A DNA stretch of 64,000 nucleotides from the NCBI RefSeq assembly GCF_002443255.2, contig NW_019211460.1, positions 35,659,498 to 35,723,497 on the forward strand, read 5' to 3'. Shown one piece after another: positions 1 to 13,380 of the stretch (its first letter is position 1; the number at the start of each line of letters is the position of its first letter). The DNA comes from Varroa destructor. Taxonomy: Eukaryota; Arthropoda; Arachnida; Mesostigmata; Varroidae. Position numbers and translations under genes: made by a program. The notes beneath the pieces are model-generated. The model did no database searches, was not told the origin of the DNA, and saw nothing but the letters and a program-made list of their open reading frames with translations.

Positions 1-2150
1 TATGTATGTCAGAATCATACGTAGCCATGATAGTTATACAGTCTTACGTCAGATCTAGTTAACTGGTACGGTGTACACGTTGCCACTGGGTTTCCCCTTT
101 TCTCGGACACAGTGCAGTGCATGAACGTGCCATTCAAAGATCGGTTTCACACTGCGTGTAGCCAACAGTGTCTGGGATCGTTGTCGTGCAAAGCCATACT
201 TTTTGCAAAAAACTAGACATAGTAGGTTCTACTTTTAAAATCTCTAGGTACGCTTTGTTGCTGCAGTATGTGTTACTGAACGATTACCGGGGTTCAACAT
301 AAACCTGAATCTCAGAAGGAAAATTTCTATGGACAAAAACGCATAACTATTCATGATACTAATATATTAGTATGGATACATGTGAGAGCGCCCCTTGTCG
401 CCGCTTCTGTTATGTTTATTTGCCAATACATCGTTCACAGAGTATTCATCAATGAACAAAAAGGTGATACCTCGCATTGCAGATTAAGCCATCAGGGACT
501 ACTATCGAATCCTCCAAAGCGAATAAAATCTATAATTTTTGCTTACGACAATTACATGGGGCTCGTACAAAGCCCCTTCGAGATTTGTTTTTCCTAGGCT
601 ATACAAATTTGCTTAGATTATTATTTTTTATATATTCTAATTAGTATTTGTCCAGCTGTGTATACTACATGAGAAACGTAAGGCGTTGCTGCTGTCAGGA
701 ATAGTCCTGTAGTAAATCGTGGACAACTTTCGCGCGGGAGGTACACAGGAGATTCTGCGACGGCTAAAGTATGCATTTTACCACCACACGATCGTCAGGA
801 CACAGCTGCGACCAGACTATTTATCTTCGTTGCAGTTTCTGTACTAGTGGTAACTTAGACGATTTATTCCACGTTTCCGCTTCATTGAGCCGCTTTTGGG
901 CGTCTGCGGAGAACTTGCTGTCCTAGCGTTGCAACCCCGTTGCAGCAAAAACATGCCATCTTCCTTAGCTTAAATCTAGATATTGTACGCTTATGCCGCC
1001 TTGAGAGTTGCTCTGACCATAAAATAATGGTCCACATTCGTATGTACACTTAGTACAATAGAATACTGTCAACGAAACGCTTCGACTGACGCATGCGTTC
1101 CAGAGACGCCTTGCTGTCTTTCAGTCTTTATTCAACGGAATCATTGTAAGCGATAGAAAACATGCCTTCCACTTTTTTACAAGTTCATATTTCCTTAGCA
1201 TGAAAGGTTCCGAAAGTCATATAATACCACGGCAGGACAATCAAGGCCTGAAACTTGTGAAGAGGACGCTACGTGAAATATTGCTGCAGTCATTGTTTTG
1301 CAAAAACATGACCGGCTAGGTAGGTGGATTATAAAGCAAAAAAAAAGAACGCGAAGTAATTCAGGAAAACTGATCCTAAGAAAACTTCAGCTAAACTTCG
1401 ACTGCTGTCTTAGGCAGCAGGAAACATTTTTACCATGAATCGTTATTTGCGCAAACACAATTTCGTGTACTACTTCACTGTCTGGTTGTTTTAAAATGAA
1501 CATTCATTTTGTCAATGTACTCTCACTGAATAAAGACAGAATTTCCGTAGAGGGTTGTTAAACTTCAAACGGTTATAATTTTGTCCACCCACAGAATTGT
1601 CGTCCGATGTAACATTCGTTTAGGTTGAAGACTCTGTTTGATGCTACATTTTAACATCTGAACGTTCCATATACAAGGCGCACTTACTTGTTGGAACTAA
1701 TTATAAAATAATCCTCGGCAACAATAATTACATTTTGCGAAAATGGGTTTTGTGTAATTTGCTCTGATCTGTACAGTTGAATCATAGCAGAAGATTTTTT
1801 GCTTTACCGTAATAAAGGTCAATTACGTCAGCATACACCTAAGAAGATCGAATATAAATTATTTCTTTATTATCATTATGATATGGTCGACGCTATTGAC
1901 CAAAAGATCGCACTTATATGGAAACAAAACGTACTGTTTAATGTTATCCATCTATAGCCATATAAGGCATGTGTCACACTGGCATTAAATCCAAAATTGA
2001 ATGGTTTCGATGAGTTTGAAAAAAACGAAAATATTATATTCAACCAATGCGCAAGTTATATTTTTCCTACTCTTGTATAGTTCTAGTAGTTTGGAAATTG
2101 AACGTTATCGTCAGATCAGTAATTCAAATATATCATTTGGAATGTGTTTG
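1..2150. other. AT-rich non-coding stretch
   Basis: No gene is recognised here. Stop codons are frequent in all six frames. The only open frame over 60 codons (382-597) starts with GTG, not ATG, and resembles no family I know. No simple repeat, RNA gene or mobile-element end is visible. It is most likely intergenic or intronic. Confidence 0.6.
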
Positions 2151-2930
2151 TGGCATTACCTCGCCGATGCGTTGACGTATCGCGCGAAGTGTGAGGTGAG
2201 GAGCTTGACGCAGTCGCGTATGGTGTTGGTGGCCCTGCTATTGCTGCTGGAACTTTCGGTGTGGTCGATTTCGACCAGCTTTGCCGTACCGATGGTGGCA
2301 AGACCTCTTCGAAAACTGCGAGTGGCAGTCGGCGCCGAAGAGAAGTCAGCTGGCGCGCGGGTGATGTTGACGGGCTGCCGACTCAGCCCTTCCTAGTCCC
2401 TTGTTTCAAACGGCCCATCCCTAGCGCGCCTTCACCCTGTATCCAGAACCGGTACGAAAAGCAGGCTCACGCGCCAAACTACAAACAAAAATGAGAATCC
2501 TGTTTGCCGGAGAGCCAACAGGCTATAGTGAGTAGAAAAACAGTCACTCCCCACAGAGGTCGCCCACCGGTCTGTCGGACGGCCGAGCGAGGCATCATGG
2601 CCAAGTATAAAGCAAAGCGGCCTGGGGTGCAATAGCGAGGGCAATGTAGGTCGTAAAATTCGATGGTGCCTGAAGGGAGGCAAAATAGCAGAGATGGTAG
2701 CAGATTCGGTTGAGAAGCAGACGCCGCTTCCAAAAAAATGTAGACCAAACAAAGAAATGCAAGCGTCGCTCCTGCTTGCCTCGAAAAATCGAACTGCAGA
2801 GGAAATGTACTGCTCTTGCAATACCATTCGTGATTCATCCATTATGGATAGCGTAAAAGTATCAAACAAAACTATAATTGCTACATTTGCCGACTACACG
2901 TTAGGTAGCGCACAGTGTGTGTGTGTGTAG
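2150..2930. other. GC-richer patch with overlapping open frames, no recognised gene
   Basis: Base composition rises relative to both flanks. Open frames of 77 to 145 codons overlap on both strands (for example 2432-2869 minus and 2261-2494 plus). Such stacking is what a GC-rich, stop-poor patch produces by chance. None of the translations contains a motif I recognise. An untranslated exon or promoter region is possible but not shown. Confidence 0.35.
2915..2928. repeat. (GT)7 microsatellite
   Basis: Seven uninterrupted GT dinucleotides directly follow the sequence GCGCACA. It is a plain dinucleotide repeat of the kind common in animal genomes. Confidence 0.9.
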
Positions 2931-2997
2931 ATCAGGAATCTAAGGGTCCTATGGAACGATCCAGCAACTTCACCTAGTACCAAATGTTCTTTTATAC

Positions 2998-3015
2998 ATA
3001 TATATATATATATAT
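2998..3015. repeat. (TA)n microsatellite
   Basis: An uninterrupted alternating A/T tract of about nine repeats. It is a simple repeat with no other visible role. Confidence 0.9.
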
Positions 3016-4778
3016 CCTTCTTTTACATATAACGTCAGCCATCGATGTTCGATGTCTTATATAACAAAGAGCTATTTCCTTAGAAATAAGTCTAGCACAT
3101 ATCATTGTTATTAAACATAGTCGCAATTTTCATTTCTTTATTGGTGTTGTTCCAATAAATTTTCTGTTATTATTCATGTTGTCCTGTTTCCTTCACTAAA
3201 TTATCTGGTTACTAATAATACCTAATACAGCTGGGGTAGCTTTTAACTGCTACTGATCTAGATGGGGAACGTTCTGGACGAACAGCGTCCTGTTGCAATC
3301 AGGGCAGACACTGCCAATGCCAACATCTCCCTAACGAATATTGTCGCCAACTAATTATTATTAACAGAGTTTCAACTAAGAATATAGCCTACCTCGTCAC
3401 CGTGCCAATTAAAACGCATTGCCATGGCACGAGTCTAAAATAAAAACATGTCTCATTAAATCCGGGGTTACCCGGGTCAGCAGAGTTTCTGTGACAGCTG
3501 AATACTGAAACAATGGGCCAAAAGTCTACTGTTTATGTATTCATCCGATGGCAATGAGTTCTTTTAAGAAGATCGAGGCAAGTTCTACAGAAAACGTATG
3601 GGTGTGTTTACCAAGCTTATTTACAAGTCTGTTAATTTACCCTCCGTTTCGAATTATTTGTTGAATAATAGTATCCTATCGTTGACTCATTTTTTCTATG
3701 AAAGATGTACATTAGCTCGTGGTAGCGTACTCCGATATTTATAACAAAAAATTCGAGTACGTGTCTTCACTACAATACATAAAGATAGTTCTTTAGAGTG
3801 CCTCGATCATACCTCAGCAATAAAATGTGCAGGATATATCCTACGAGAGTTCTTTTTTTTGTTTTTTGTACCATTAATAATAAGGGTATTAAAAGATAGC
3901 TCATAGATATACATCAATATCTTGGTTTTGTCTCTCTTGCTTGACCAATTCAAGTCCTGGATCTCATTCGTTGCAGGTACAAGGCAATTTATAACTGAAT
4001 TAAGTTTATTATACGATACGAACCGTGAAGTTATGTTTGTCCAGTTGGACTTCATTGCGCTCGGAGCTTTTCATGTATTCGATTTAGTCGCCATCACGGC
4101 ATATGAACGGGTTTCAAAAGGTTTCCTAGCTTCAGTTCCACTTTGATGTAGCGAAATTATACGGTATTCGCTCATGCGCTAAACATCATATTCCTATTTA
4201 CATTCTAGCCCTATAAAATCAACGCAGCAATCCAAGCTAGTGAATAATTCCTACTACAAATGCCAAAATCCGCCCACACTGATTCGTAGAGAGCGAATTT
4301 AGCCTATACTAAGTGGCCTTACTGTAACGATGCAGACAAGGGCACGTGGGGCGAAAGACACGGCCTGGCCAGCGGGATAAAAAACGAATTAATTGTGCGC
4401 AGATTTATACTCCTTGACCCATATGGCAATAGTCGTAATCATAGGTAATTTATGGGAAGAACTCCAAAGGTTTTTTTTCCTTTATTAAAAGAGCAATTCA
4501 AAAAACGCACTTTCTGCAGAGTCCATGGTATCTCATTTATTAACTTTTGTAATTTATTCCGTCTCCAATTTGCATGCTCTTCTTCTCTTTCCAGCGTCTG
4601 TCGTATCTATTATAAACATCTAAGCCACGTATCCACGCTATTGGTCTTGTTTTTACGTCAAACGCCATCGCCTTCGTCCTGTACAACTTGGAGGTTATAT
4701 TGGTTCACTGGAGGGTTAATCATTTCGTCGATATCTGGATATTAGCTGTCCACTGCTGCTGTATTTACAACAGCTATC
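3016..4778. other. AT-rich non-coding stretch
   Basis: No recognisable gene. Short open frames (3807-4055 minus, 3922-4146 plus, 4452-4745 plus) resemble no known protein, and two overlap each other on opposite strands. A short run of T lies near 3847-3863. Nothing else stands out. Confidence 0.55.
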
Positions 4779-6085
4779 CTAGATGGAGCTATCGAGACAG
4801 ATGCTTCTGCATGAGTGGTAAATGTTAGTTGGGGTTAGAGGTGGTGGGGCTAGCGAAAGAGGAGCAATCGCCACATCGAAACGGTTAAGGGGGTCCGGCA
4901 GGACACGGTAATTATCGCCCCTTCTGTGGAAGATAATTATTCCATGTATCGTTTCATGTTCATCGCTTATCGCTAAGCTGTCGGTTGGCAGAGACACCAG
5001 GTGGCAACATACGTCAGTGGCTAGTAGTAGTGATGGTAATAATGGTGTTACCTTGTCTCGTTGATACTCGTGCCCAGACCGTACGAACGAGTAGTGTCCA
5101 CACACACACGATCTGTGTTGGCCGCCGATGCCAGCCATTAGCCGAGGGTCCAAACATTTTTCACATAATGCGTTCATAGAGATTTCTGGTGTGATTTTTT
5201 TGTATGTGGCCTCAGAACTACATCTCGACCATATGACCTGCGGTTTGATTGGGTCTCTTTCTTCGACGATCGGAACATACCCATTTCAATTACACTCTAA
5301 TCGTATATGGTAAGACCAGTTTGCATGTAATGATTTGATCGTGACCATCCCATGTAGTGAATAAATGCATTTTCCGACCAGCGGGTAGGACATCTGTTAC
5401 ATCAGGTGGCTACATTCGCGGTTACTGGGTGAGCAGTAGCCAGTTGAAAGGGAGTGTTTCGTGGAAACTGTAGCAATGAATATGGCCACAGCCTGGCGGG
5501 TTCGAGTGAAGGAGCCATGTAGTCAATGTAGTGACCAAATGAAGAATCAGCGGGAGAGCCTTATCGACTTCCGGCAGGAAACTTAGCGATTGCGGGTCGG
5601 CGACAGCAACGGGGATGTCCACTTCTGGGGCCGCCATTTCCAGCTTGGAAAATGTTATTGAGGCCAATAGCAAAAGCATAGATGCCGTATCGATGGTAAA
5701 AGTTCCTTGCAGCACTCGAGAAGCGGTACATGAGGGCCTGTCTGGAAAATAGAATGGATGTGACGGGAGATATAGGATATGAGGGAAGGCAAATCCATGT
5801 TTTACTAGACAATAAATCGATGGCTGAATTAGAGGCATGTAAAGGATCGATTCCTCGCACCTTGACAGGTCGTATCGGCTCTTTTACCTAACTCGCATGA
5901 ATACAATCATATCCATGACCGCACTGTGTGTTGTTCGTATTACTTTATTGATGACTACTCTAGAATTGGTATCAAATGCTACAGACAAATGCGACATGCT
6001 CTTACACAATCTCATTGTATTAAAAACGAGCTCTCGCGCCCGGTGAGATAAAACACACTTTTTTGAAAACACATCGCCCCGTAAG
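4779..6085. other. Mixed-composition stretch with chance open frames
   Basis: Open frames of 60 to 138 codons lie on both strands and overlap each other (4779-5177 minus, 5422-5838 minus, 5561-5860 minus). None carries a recognisable domain. A short CA run lies at about 5099-5109. I would not call a gene without transcript evidence. Confidence 0.45.
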
Positions 6086-7160
6086 CTATTTGTGTATAAA
6101 TATAACACGTGTACGCAAAGCCTCCCTTTGCTGAACGGAATGACATTCACCTAGCTCGAGAAGAGGCAAACTCACCGGACAAACTAATAGAGCAGACAGA
6201 TATCTTAAAGAAGAAGCAAACTCCGATGGTCCTCGGTCAATCTGCGTCGCCGCATTTCTCAGGCCACAACAAAATCTACCCACTGCTTTGCAGTGTTGAG
6301 TTTATAAACAGAAGTCGCGAAAGGGAGCGTGTGCATGGAAAGAGAACGATGGCTGTCAGCAACTATGTAGCTACTACTACATGGGAGGTGTTAAAAGGCG
6401 AAATTCGATATGGTCTTTGAATGTTCTCTGCTCCTGCAGGGGACTTTTCAGAACCTATGTTTTTCAATTCATTCAATATATTGGCTCCGATGAAATTGTC
6501 GCTTGCCTCCGCTGCCTTCTGTCGTGTGACTCTGCTTGGACTGCCGGAATTGTCACCGTAGCAGTCATCGTCGCTGGCGTACGACGTCCGCGTCGCCTCC
6601 TGTCTAACCAGGCTATTTCAGCCTGTCCTGCCGCGTCCCGATATCTCCGAGAATTTCGGTCAAGTGCGCGCGGCAGCTGAGGGGATGCTCGCTTGGAAGA
6701 ACAACGTTTTAATTAAAATGGTTAAACAACGGGCACGGCCAGCTGAAAGTGGAGTTGTATTCACAAGGGAAACATAAGAAAAGAAAGTAAAAGATCGTAT
6801 AACGAAAAAGATTCACCACGGCCACACCGCGCGAATCGGTACGGAGCACGTAGCGCTGACGCGCGGCCACCATCAGAGGTCGAGCTGCAGCCGCTGCTGT
6901 TAACCAGAGTCGATCCCGAAACAGCAGTAGAAGCCATCTCCAGCGAATATAACGAACCCGGCAACTCGAGACGTGAAACGCTTTGGGCCAAATTTAATTT
7001 GGTTGTGTTGGATGACTGTAGCTGAAGTTTTTATTATATTGTTCCCAGATTCATCCCAGAAGAAGAAGAAAACGATAACGGAAAGCAACGCGAAACACAC
7101 GACCGGCGCAGAGTAAGCGAGACGTCATCGATTCGCACGCTTTTCTTTCAGTCTTTGTAT
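6086..7160. other. GC-richer patch, no recognised gene
   Basis: The part from about 6,480 to 7,120 is visibly richer in G and C, with several CG dinucleotides. Overlapping frames at 6109-6420, 6381-6680 (plus) and 6761-6991, 6900-7100 (minus) show no known motif. A regulatory element or untranslated exon is possible. Confidence 0.35.
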
Positions 7161-8460
7161 GCTTGCCTGTATTACCCCTGTCGTAACCCCATTGTATCTA
7201 TAATTTAAATTTAATTGCTAAACATAGAATAGAATACCGCTGAAGTACGCGCGAGCACAGCGCAACACTCACTTCAACAAGATTATTCAAACGCGAGCTG
7301 GAAACCTCAGCGATGACGCGTCATAGAAAAGCGATGACACAACGAATGGGTAGCTTGCGAAACTCGTTAAGTGGCCAAGTTATTGTGCGTCAATAACAAT
7401 GTAACCGGGGAAACAATAGACTGTTATTTGTAGCTATAATAGGGAAATACTCTTCTTACATTATTAAGGGCTATAACCATTCGCTCCAAGGTTGTATGTA
7501 TCAACTTCTTCGTACGCAATTGGTGTCGCTTTCGGTTATCAATGAAAATAATAAACATCTACCTGTGGACAATAACTATGGAAAAGTGGTTGAATCCTGT
7601 TTATCCGACCATATAAATAATCATATATATATTTAAAAAAAAGCTGCATCAAGTGATGAAAATAGGTACTCAGAACAGGTAACAAATAGTAACGTCTAAT
7701 CCTACAGCGCACGGACTCTTCCGACTTCGGCGCCCTCGGAACAAAAGCCCATCCTGTTTTTCTCCTGGAACTGGGATCGCTGCAGCTATGTATCGGTGGA
7801 TTTACTCGACACGTGAGGCGACCTGCAACAACACCCTTTGTTCTAATGTTTAAAGTAAGCGTTATTTCTTCGCTTGTAGGTAAAGACAGACGGTTAATGA
7901 TACTGGTATAAATACAGAAAAAGACGCACTATTAAATAAGCTTGAATAATTATCGACCGTTAATTAAAGAACTGCAACTGTTTCAGTCTATTTTCTCTGG
8001 GACGTTCTCCCCTGACGTTGAAATGACGGGTCGTAGGTTCCATAATTTGGAAAGCTGTTATAGCGTATTATTTTTCTATGTATTCACGTAAGACTTGCTA
8101 ATTTACTCTATATTCTATTTAATTCTTACTTATATAGTTAACACATTGTGTTTTAGATACTCCCTAACTAAATTTAGTTGAGAAAAAAATCAACTCCAAT
8201 TGGGGTTTCATTTCAATGTGCTATGTTACAAGGACAAAGGGAGTTAAGGCAAGGCTTTGTGCTTAGGCTGTTGCTTTTTATGGCCTGTTCGACAGCCTTC
8301 GAAATTTGCCGTCCCCGTCTTGAGCTGCAAAATAATAATAATTGATTATAATCCGGATTCGTCTTGCCGTTACGGAAGAAATAATCGGATCGATGAGGTT
8401 TGATGGCGTAAAAAGCACCTTTAAACTAATGGGCCGTTTTCAGTTAATATCTCCTCTACC
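7160..8460. other. AT-rich non-coding stretch
   Basis: I see no open frame of interest, no RNA gene and no repeat longer than a short TA run near 7,624-7,633. It is most likely intergenic or intronic. Confidence 0.6.
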
Positions 8461-8469
8461 GTCTCGTGT

Positions 8470-8502
8470 CCCGTCCCCCGTCCCCCGTCCCCCACCCCAC
8501 CC
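8470..8502 (-). other. G-quadruplex-forming motif (C-rich on plus strand)
   Basis: The plus strand carries six C-runs of three to five bases separated by spacers of one or two bases (GT, or a single A). Read on the minus strand, this gives consecutive G-runs of 3, 4, 5, 5, 5 and 3 with 1-2 base loops. That far exceeds the usual requirement of four G-runs of three with loops up to seven. The short unit CCCCCGT is repeated in tandem, so it is also a small minisatellite. The complementary C-rich strand could form an i-motif. Such tracts affect replication and transcription in other systems; no role is shown here. Confidence 0.85.
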
Positions 8503-8542
8503 GCATCCGGCTGGACCAGGCTTTCTAGCTTGTTCTAGCTAA

Positions 8543-10200
8543 TGCCATATACTAATCTTTACTATATGCGTAATCGTTGTTTTTTCTATCAGGTTCTAAG
8601 TTCATATGGAATATCAGATGCTGAAGAAAAGCTTGTCATGATAAGAACGGCGCCTATATGATTTCCTATAGTACAATTTTCGTTTATCTAATAAATGCAG
8701 TATATAAACAAATGCATTTTAGGCAACGGAAGCAAATGATCATTTGTCGTCGGTGGGGTACCTGCCGAGGTCTGCAAAGTGTATATACTTGTATAACGTA
8801 TAGATAGCTTACCTGAATGGTACTAACGTGGGAAACCTCTGCTTGAACCTAAAATATCTAGATATCATAGCACCCCAAATCAAACTAAGATAAATTCGCC
8901 TGAAATGGGCGTTCCATATAGACCCAAGGATACGGTCGATCCCCAGATATATTGTAGATAATGAAACAATATGACGGTAACGAAGTTATTATTTGTGAGT
9001 CTGATTATATGAAAATTGAGCTTGCCTTACAATGAGTAAGCGAATGAATGGAATAGAACGATGACACAAACAATATAGAATGATTCACAATCGCCGTATT
9101 CAAAAGGCTGGTTGAAAAGGAGATAATAGCATACTCGCTATACGTCTCCGATTCTATTGATTCCCTATAGAGAACTGTACCTTCTAAGCCAGCAGCTGAT
9201 GGTTGTGCTGCTTCTGCTGCTAGTCGAAAGCCCTAACGGAAATGAGTCTACCTGGAAGAGGGTGGTGTTATTAAGCCAGTGCTAGCTGCTCGCTCTTTTG
9301 GTGTGTAAGTAAGCCGTTCCGACAATTACGGGCTATTGTTTTCGTCCCATATCCTCATGAGAAAGCGACCAGTGCGCCACTTGTCCCTAACCTAGGCAGC
9401 TATACCCGTCGATAACGGTATATGTAGTTGCCGCCTCTGCGCAGCTTCAAATCGGCATCAGCTCGATATGGCAAAACGAACTATAGAATCAATTACTTCA
9501 CACGGTCGTTAAGAATGATTGAGAAAAACTGGAAATACAACACATGCATTTCATGATAACAATCATCAAAAATATGCTAGAGCTAGCTTTCTACCCATAC
9601 ATAAAGATGATTGAAGGTTCAACTATACCGAACCGAAAACATCTCTAAAGGCTCTAGTACACATCGCTAGTAAAACATTTCAGGTAATGCAATACAGTCA
9701 TACATACACGTCGGACAAGAAATAGCAGTCATGAAAGCGATTCTTGTCGTACAGGCCTTACGTGACTGGAAGCGGAATGAACTAGCTAGTTTTAAGGCCA
9801 CTTATATAACCTACGATTTAAACCGCCTGAAATTTTGCCGCTTCTAATCCACTATATCTTCCAAGAAAAATAGTGTATCAGGGAAGTTAAGTGTAGCTAT
9901 AACAACTAAGTTAATCATGATAATTGCGAGCGACTGGGACAATAGAGAAGTTTATGTAAATCGCAATTTTCTTCTGTAGAAGCTGCTGGAGGTTTTTCGA
10001 ATCTATTTTTAAACACAATATTAGAGAAAAACACACTATATATTCCTTAATAAAACATCATGGGCGTATAACTGGGCATCCATTGTACGACACATTTCGT
10101 TTGTGAGCATTCTATAGTCGATGCACGCCTTTATATGACATATACTTGTTCCCTTTGTTAATTTGTGCTTTCATTATTACTAACTTTACTACCATTCCCA
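8543..10200. other. AT-rich non-coding stretch
   Basis: There is no open frame above 60 codons and no recognisable RNA or repeat. It is single-copy within the window. Confidence 0.6.
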
Positions 10201-10590
10201 TGTGCGGCGGTGACCCCTACTTCTTGAAGTTTCTGGTATTGACACTGCCGTAATCGCCAGCGGCGATGTGAACGCCCCCTTTGGCGCGCATCTGCAGAGA
10301 TTCGACCAACTGAAGCCGCTTCTCATTCCGTTGCTCCTGATCTTTTTCACCTGAGTGCTTTCTTGTCACTTTCCCTCCTGGGCGCGAGAGCGTGTTCTAA
10401 GTATTTGCCCGACCGACTAGGCCATACTCTGTACGGTATAACGCCGTCCTGTCAGAGCCAGTACCGCCTCTTATTGAAGCTTTACGCCCGCTCCTACCAT
10501 GACCGTCGCTGCAGGCAAACGTCGGCCGAATGTCGATCATCATCATCATCATATTGTGCATCACAGCGGCCATCTACTCGAACATAGGCG
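10200..10590. other. Short GC-richer patch
   Basis: A small region of higher GC contains one 74-codon open frame at 10363-10587, which runs into the CAT repeat at its end. I do not recognise the product and consider it chance. Confidence 0.35.
10536..10553. repeat. (CAT)n microsatellite
   Basis: About six tandem CAT/ATC units without interruption. It is a simple trinucleotide repeat. Confidence 0.9.
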
Positions 10591-13380
10591 AAGGAAATCA
10601 TACTTAGGGAGCTAATTGAGATCAATGCAAGCCAGGCTGGCTTCCGAGTCATTCGTTAAGCCAGCATCTCGTACATTCAAAATCCAATCCTAAAGAAATA
10701 TAAGAAAGGCAATGCACAAAACCGAGTCCAAGTCGTATCGCCTCTATTGGGGCGGCTATAAACATGTCAACTATTGGCATCGGTAATAAAAAAAAAAACG
10801 AATAAAAAACTATTGTTGATAACTAGCTACTCGTTGTACGGCTTCAGTCGAACACTTTTTAATACAATAGAACACTTTTTATTTTGAATTAATAGATTTA
10901 GGATAGCTACATTTTATTGATTGGCAAACGTAGACGTAATCGGAAATTTTCAGGTCCGTTTCAGGTCGTTTGTTAGAACAACTAGACAAAGCAAACAGTG
11001 ATGTTACTATTATTATTATTATTATTATTAGGAGAAAAACCGTTACCGATCGTTTAGAGTGGGGCGGTTTTTGACGTGTGTGTTGATCGAGAACATCTTG
11101 TACTGTGATTCTCCTAGACTAAACATTTGCTGTAAGGCATCGACTTTAAGGGCTCTTAAGATGTTTAGTGGAAAAGGATACATATATAAATGTGTGTCAA
11201 TGGGTTAACTTTTTGAGATCTCTTCTAAGTTGAGTGGTGCGCTTCCCAAAAATGCTTCTCAAAAATCTTCGAATTTCGTATCTTTCCGGCGCATCACGTC
11301 GTCCTGCCACTCCCCGGATCGTCCAGGAAGATGGTTTGCTTTTACTTACGAGGCGTTCTTATTCACAGTCGATCAAACCCTTGCTTAAGAAGAGAACGAA
11401 AGATCTCTAAGAAATTAGATCTACGTAGTCGTTGAACTTTATCTATTGGATAATTAGCTGAAAAAGATTAATACTTTTTTCCAAGTTTACCACCTAGAAT
11501 GTTGAATAAACATGAAGGGCAGCACCGGATAATAAGCTTAAACATTCATTTGGTTCAGTAGTGAACTTTTTTGGCGAGAGTTACAAGACGACACGCTGAT
11601 GCTTGCGAGATCCTTGTATTTACGCTGTTGCATTCCGCTAGCCAATTGATCGTGTTGAATGTTCCGTTGTTCGATAGACTGTAATTAGTCGTGATAATTC
11701 GTTCTTATCGCTGGCCATTACGAGTACATCGAAATAGCTTAGTTCATTAGGGATGTTATTTCGTGCTCGACAATTGAATAAATCAATGTTTCGAGTTTTT
11801 TTTTTAGCCGGTACTGCCGTCCATTCACTAGTTTGTTTACTAAGGGCTAGGGGACGTACCCGGTAAAGAATATTTATTTTTCTACCGGTTCTGACAGTCG
11901 GTCTTTGTTTTTTCGTTTAGGGGCGACATTATGTAGCAGCTCCATTTCAATATGGACTAAAGATACTACCGCTAACTTGTGTCAAGTTGCCCATAGCTGC
12001 TACACTGCAGATATTGTAGATTCTCTCTTCTGTGCGTTGTAAAGGCCGTTTCAAGCTCGACCAGTGTAGTCATATAGTCATCCTGCATCAAGCACTAACC
12101 AGCCCCGATGTCCTTGAGGGCAAAGCGGAACCTTAGAGTATTCACGTTCTACAGGGTACGCTCTTGTCGCTAGATAATTGATGAACTTTGATAATAGCTA
12201 AGGTAGCTAGACGAGCAAGCTGTGAGAACATACAACTTAACTTAATTCGATCTTACTGCCGCTATAACTGTCGGGTGGATGAATTAGTGATCTGTCAACT
12301 GCGAGCCTTCAACTGACAAGCAATGCCTTTCTGAAATTCATCGAATTGCTCATATACGGCTGGCGCAGGGTTGCCTTTTTACGGCCTGCATTACTATTAT
12401 CCATTGTTCCCCTCTAGTATAATGTTCAAGTTGGCCACTATTGCACCACACTGCCTGTGAAGGGTCCATGACAGGGACTCACTTTCAGGAAACAGCCGGT
12501 TAGAGCAATTCATGGAAGGTATGTCTATGTATGACTACGAAACAATGCAGGTGCGTCCACCAGTGGTTACACCATGTTGTACGATATAGCAAATCCATTT
12601 CTGGGCAGCTGCGTCGAATGTCATCTAAGTTTCTAGTTTGCCTAACCCTAATCGTTTTCTCTCCCTTATTCTTCTGCTAGGCTTGCTACCAAAGCATCCA
12701 TGAAGAGTTTCACAGTTTGTGAAGTGAAATCGTCGCAATTATCTAGTAATTGAACCCAACCAATCGATATGTGTCAGTTATAAGAACCTAGAACTCATCA
12801 TTTTGCTGCATTTGAATGTTCTGTTCTTTTCGTTACAATGCACGAACAGCTTTGATTGCTGCTTTTGGTCGTGTTTCGTCCTGTGCCTTACACTAGGCCA
12901 TCAGTTAAGAGGAAATTTTAGGCATCACTATTAATTTGGTTAAATACTGCGTGTCGGTTTTCGACGAGAGCGGAGTGGTTACTGTCGCTAACTTATGGTT
13001 GAATTGCAGCTCGTCCTTTTTCTTCTAATGTACTCTTGGCAAAGAACTTACCGGGTTACTTTGTGAGTTCTTACATGTCATCGGTATACATGATTAAGTC
13101 GTAATAGAGACCAAGCCATCACTTACAAAATTATAGGCCGTAACCAGAGCTCACTCTTAATAACCCCTTATTAGGCGCATGAAAAATTATTCTCGGCTAT
13201 AATAATTCCGATAAAAGCGAGGCCACTTCAGACCTCCCGATCGTTTTATAGGCTTCCTCATTGATTTTCCAGAAATCAAAACGAATATAATATGTCATAC
13301 CGTTCATACACTGAAGTACTCTTAACCCTCTTACGAGACAAATGATGATTTGATTTGTTATTTTAGATACTTTGTAAAAC
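10590..13380. other. AT-rich non-coding stretch with small repeats
   Basis: No gene is recognised. A short direct duplication beginning GAACACTTTTTA occurs at 10850-10861 and 10870-10881, followed by the ATT repeat. The one open frame (13197-13382 minus, 61 codons) resembles nothing known. Confidence 0.55.
11008..11030. repeat. (TAT)n microsatellite
   Basis: Seven to eight uninterrupted TAT units, a simple trinucleotide repeat. I looked upstream for a retrotransposon body that might end in such a tail and saw none. Confidence 0.9.

Noticed and set aside
2432..2869. A 145-codon minus-strand frame as a gene
   Set aside because: A second minus frame (2479-2838) and plus frames cover the same bases, the translation is of mixed composition without motif, and no splice or promoter signal supports it.
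10536..11030. A repeat array or CRISPR-like structure
   Set aside because: The repeats are separate trinucleotide microsatellites without spacers of regular length.
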